Assembly: GCA_024704765.1 (NCBI GenBank)
Contig: JAKMXF010000332.1
Coordinates: 416,018 to 480,017, forward strand
DNA from: Oopsacas minuta
Taxonomy: Eukaryota; Porifera; Hexactinellida; Lyssacinosida; Leucopsacidae
Reading direction: 5' to 3'
Length of the DNA: 64,000 nucleotides
Positions 59,868-64,000 of this stretch are shown piece after piece (the first letter of the stretch is position 1; the number at the start of each line of letters is the position of its first letter). A program made the translations under genes and the position numbers. The notes beneath the pieces were generated by a model. That model was given only the letters and a program-made list of their open reading frames with translations, searched no databases and was not told where the DNA came from.

Positions 59868-62136
59868 GTTTATAATTTGATTTGCTTGAATTCAAATAAG
59901 TAAAGTCATTTATATTCCAGATAATTGAATCAAAATAGGCATGCTCATATAGCAATTTAGTAACAAGGTAATACTATACTATTGAAAAAATGGATATTGG
60001 ATTTCAGAATAACTAGACGTGCTAGAGAAATTCTGATTGCAGATTCGAGTTCAGCATTCAAAAGTATGCTAAGATAAATGCATGTGATCTCTGATGAGAA
60101 ATCTTGTTGAGTTGTGTTATTTATCAGCTCAAATATATTGCCAAATTTCAATTGTGCTTGGATTCCCAAGGCAGAATGGCAACAATGGCTCTAAAGTTCC
60201 CAAAACATTTCGTAATTGATCTAAAGGTATTTTTGCATCATTGGATAGAGATTTTGCTGTATAAAAACCTTTTCATTGTGTTTTAAGAATCTTGTTTTAA
60301 GGTTATCTACCAACAACCGATAATAGGGAATGATTATATTATCTTTATCGAAATTTCTTCTCGGCCAATGAATTTAGAGTTATTTCTTGCTGGACCTCTC
60401 GGAAGTGTTACAAAAGAGCCGAAAATTTCAGCTTTAGATATAGCTATCACAAAATATTTTGCTCATTAATTTATCATCTTTCTCTATGACTGAACAAACA
60501 CAACCAAATTTAAGTTCTGCGACTGTAATTGTTTGGAAACATTTAGTAAAAATTGACATTGACTTTCTAAAACTGTAAAAGAGTATATGAAGTCAAATGA
60601 AGTACAAACATGAACTAGCTGATTGGACTTAGAAGCTGTTTCGCTTCCTGGCACTTGAGTTAGTTCCTCCAAAGCTCTAAACTTTTGCTTCTATAAATTC
60701 CATAAATTCCAATATTGCATCATGTACCTCAACCTATCTTCTAGCCTTAAGAGTTTTCAATCGCTGCTGTTTCGATCCCGAGCTTAATACTTGAATTGAC
60801 TTTCGTAATCTCTCCAAAGTAAAAGATATTCATGGAAAATTGAGATTATTGAAGTGAGAATAGAAATATATTGCTAAGCAGACTATCTTTCCAAAATGGG
60901 AATTTAAACTATGTGATGAACAATGAATATAATGGACCATTAGATACTTTTCACTTATCCACGTCTGTACTCGTTTGAATTACCCAGACTTTGCATTAGC
61001 CCCATCTATTCCAAGCCAACCAAATTTCTCAAATCAAGACCAGGAGATTTAAGGGATGACACAATTGAACTTGCAATTCCTTCCTCAGTTAATTCAGTTC
61101 CTGTGACAAGAATAGAAAACTCTTCGTTTAAGATTATGGCACTATTATTTGAGATATTAATAGTAATTAGCGAACTGAGATTGACAACTGTTCTTGTGAT
61201 GAAACATTTGTTAACTCGTCAGCTAAAATAGAAAAAGAGACACTTTCATGTACTTCAGAAACAATCTTTTCTATAATAATTGATCCACAAATATTGATGA
61301 TTTCGTTTTGTATATTTGGGGCTAAAATATTTAGAAATTGCACCACTAGATACTAGGTGTTCCTTTAATAGAGAGTATCCCCCTCTTAGACTTAACGGAA
61401 TTGCAACACGAAAAATGTTGCTTTTTCAGTTGGTCATGTAATGTTTAATTTGAAGATTCTCCTCAATGCCCATACTAGGATCGTTCCTGCTGATCCAGAA
61501 AAGTTTCTATTATAGTCACAAGTCTATCACGGTTAGTTTGTTACTGTTGCATTCGTTGTTGGCTTAGTTGGCCACGAATATTCAACCCATAAGTCTGAGG
61601 TATCCGTTTGAAAGTTTCGCATTTCACAAACCAATCTTTGTAGTAAGCAAGCTGACTATGAGTGTTAAATGTATTATGGCCTTTTGTAGTTGCTGAATTG
61701 AGAAATTACTAAAGATCCTACTTTTTTACCTTCCTCCTTTAATAACTTGCTCATTTTCTCTATCTAAAACAGTACATACATTTTATAAAATGCTCCCGAT
61801 AAGTTTAAGATTTAGCTTCAGTAATAAAATGAATAAGTCAAAACTTCTGAGACACCTGTATATTTACATGATTTTTCTCCTTTCAAGATAATTCAAGTGG
61901 ATATTCACTTTTTGAATTCGCGAGCACAGCTTGAGAGAAAAATTCAGTGCGGTTCTGGCGAATGCAAAGGTTTACAGTATATTCATAAAACCAACAAACA
62001 AATTTCCATAAGAGAAACTTGTAACTGCCAGATTCAAATTCATCTTAATTGGTTACCACATGTTATCCGGTGATAGCAGGTCTCTATATAAATTTTAAGA
62101 TTCCAACAATTCGTTAAGATACTTCCCAAAATACTT
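59868..62136. other. No gene recognised; possible decayed Transib N-terminus
   Basis: Mostly AT-rich with scattered short frames. About 61020-61200 (plus) reads like protein (SRPGDLRDDTIELAIPSSVN). It could be the decayed N-terminal part of the Transib pseudogene that follows, but I cannot show this. Confidence 0.35.
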
Positions 62137-63496
62137 GTGACTCAATTTCCTTTAAGCATTAAAATATCAGATCGTTTAGACGGTTCTGGTGCTCACCAAG
62201 TCAATAACCAAATCAGGAAAGTCCCACAATCAATACTAAAAAATTTCCTCTTATTCGCCCTTACGATTCTCTCTATTCCAGATTGCTCTAACCGTAAAAT
62301 CTCGGTAAACCCAACTTCAAATTCTTGTTTTCAGATTCGACCTATCGCATTGTTGGCTATGAAAGAAAACGAAGAGTATGTCAAACATCTATTGGATTCC
62401 TATATAAATCCGGAAACAAAATTGATAGCACAACAAAGATTTGAGTTAGAACAAAGTGGGACGATTAGAGATAATGTCCCGGCACTATATTCAATGGAAA
62501 ATGTCAGGCATTCTTACAGGTGCAGCAGGTGCAAAATGTCAACTGTGTAAAGCTACATACGATCAAATACATGTTCTAGAATTTGTTGAATCTGGCTTGC
62601 ACATCAACCGAACTATTTCAGTAGCCAAAGAGATATTTTCTCAAGTTAACACAGAAGAACATTTATTACTTCCACATTCACAAAGATTTAGCTTAACACA
62701 TGAGCCCATTTCCGATTTAGACTTTATTTCTGTTCTCCCCTTAACCCTTACACTAATGTTTTCCGCTGGTTCATCTTACTTATTTATCATCTGCATTCAG
62801 GGTCGAAAAATGGTTACCAACGTGTGCTAAAGTGAAATATTCCTAAAAATTTGTAACAAGTTTTTTTGAAAGAGAAACTGGTATGATAATAGATCAACCT
62901 TCAAGTTCAGGAGGAACCACTTCCGCTGGTAATATCGACGAAGTTGCTTTGAGAATAAAGAAATTTAATTTGCAGGATTACATCTTTAGTTCAATATCAA
63001 TTTCGCGATTCTTTGGAACTAACACACCATTCACTCTGTCATTTGACGTATCTATGGCTGTGTCAAAGAAATAGATACAGAACAACTTGACCATGTTTGC
63101 CGTGATACGTATGTGTTTATATTAACCCAGTTTCCGTGGGTTAACATTAGTCCATCAATAGATAAACTGTTATCTCATAGCACGGAATTGATTCAAGAAA
63201 GTAACAATGGATGCGGTTTGAAAAATCTTTAAGAAGAGGGACTTGAATTTTGCAATAAGTTCATTAGCATGTACCGTGAGCATCTAGCTTGTAAAAATTC
63301 ATTTACCTCCAATACGAGGGACATCATAGTGCGTCTTCTCTCCCAAAGTGATCCTATGCTCAATACCTTTCGAAATGTGGTAAAATGCAAGAAGTGTGGG
63401 GAAGTGAGCTACAATTACAAACTGAATTGCAAAACTACTAGTGCATTAGAACAAGATCAATTATTCAACTCATTAGTCCTTGAATATAGTTCTTAA
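62137..63496 (+). pseudogene. Transib/RAG1-superfamily transposase pseudogene, catalytic core
   Basis: Plus-strand blocks match Transib in order: KISDRLDGSGAHQV (region of the first catalytic Asp, equivalent to RAG1 D600); NPTSNSCFQIRPIALLAMKE; the zinc-binding GAKCQLCKATYDQIH; SGLHINRTISVAKEI; RFSLTHEPISDLDF; MIIDQPSSSGGTTSAGNI; FPWVNISPSIDKLLSHSTEL; and EEGLEFCNKFISMYREHLAC, containing the catalytic Glu region equivalent to RAG1 E962. RLLSQSDPML and a final CKKCGE finger complete it. Breaks: a frameshift near 62505, disrupted frames at about 62720-63070, and a TAA immediately before EEGLEF. Known: Transib transposases use RAG-like hairpin chemistry. No terminal repeats or 5-bp duplication were found. 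Confidence 0.82.
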
Positions 63497-64000
63497 GGCG
63501 TTCTAAAGTTTGTATTCGTCATTTGTTAATTGAACTATTACCATTAGAAAATATAATTAATAGTTATAGTGATGACGTCATAAAACATGAAATAGAAGCC
63601 GTATATAAATCTTGGGTATACAAATCTGTTTGGAAGGGTCTCTATCACATATGTAACTAATACATTGGCTATGGCTAGGAACAACGGAAATGCCTATTTC
63701 CGCTTGATCGGTCTAACGTGGTGTTTTAACATTTTGCCATTCCATTGCATCTACAACGAGAATGTGGGGTTTAATTAAAGCTCTCAAGACTCAAACCAAT
63801 TGTTGCATCCTTCCAGTTTGTAAATCCAAGATGAATGAAAGAAATTTTTTTTCGGTCAATTTTATCTTTCATTTAGATAAGTCATGACTGTAATATAAGA
63901 ATACTCAACAGTCTTTAGACAAGAATAAACACAATCTATCTCAGGACACGTATCAAACCATTCAAATAACAATGATCTTTTCGTGATAGAATCCTTTCGA
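63497..64000. other. Window end, nothing recognised
   Basis: No family-like open frame, and no Transib-like terminus noticed before the window ends. Confidence 0.4.

Overview
The window looks like AT-rich nuclear DNA of an animal. It has one intron-bearing host gene buried in a dense graveyard of cut-and-paste DNA transposons. The gene is invertebrate-like, and the mix of mariner/Tc1, MULE, hAT, pogo/Tigger, PIF/Harbinger and Transib elements is typical of arthropods. A crustacean such as a parasitic copepod is plausible, but that is a guess from repeat flavour, not something the sequence proves.

The host gene is Mcm3, a subunit of the MCM2-7 replicative helicase. It lies on the minus strand from 51205 (ATG) to 2128 (stop). 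Four exons (51205-50568, 16394-16015, 13858-13459, 3025-2128) join in frame through GT..AG junctions to an inferred 771-residue protein. The introns are about 34.2 kb, 2.2 kb and 10.4 kb. Intron 2 splits the Walker A glycine codon and intron 3 splits the arginine-finger codon. Nearly everything else between the exons is transposon-derived.

Intron 3 (3026-13458) holds an 840-bp foldback repeat, a tRNA-like SINE head, a complete but dead mariner (8693-10012) and a decayed FLYWCH-MULE-RING transposase relic. Intron 2 holds one copy of a ~760-bp repeat whose second copy is at 56.5 kb. Intron 1 (16395-50567) holds, in order: a hAT scrap; a 2,235-bp MULE with tandem-array inverted ends, a perfect 8-bp target duplication and a RING finger on its transposase (17401-19635); a DD37D Tc1/mariner (22395-23698); a second tandem-ended MULE (about 23791-27954) interrupted by a mariner; a Tc1-type MITE; a pogo/Tigger (32587-34662); a 2.5-kb element with ~640-bp inverted arms (36787-39292); a mariner 3' fragment; a hAT with a perfect 8-bp duplication (41212-43945); and a PIF/Harbinger (about 48570-50526) that ends only ~40 bp from the Mcm3 exon 1 splice donor.

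Upstream of Mcm3 (51.2-64 kb) there is a DD37E Tc1-like element split by a later hAT insertion (53682-55776), a hAT C-terminal scrap, a lightly damaged member of a cysteine-rich multicopy family that I know only as unnamed (58228-59867), and a Transib/RAG1-type transposase pseudogene covering the catalytic core (62137-63496).

The most interesting features are the MULE transposases that end in an IAP-type RING finger (one well preserved, one relic), the tandem-repeat inverted ends of two different MULEs, the unnamed family at 58-60 kb, and the RAG1-related Transib remnant. Every transposase seen is broken by frameshifts or stops, so I see no intact autonomous element.
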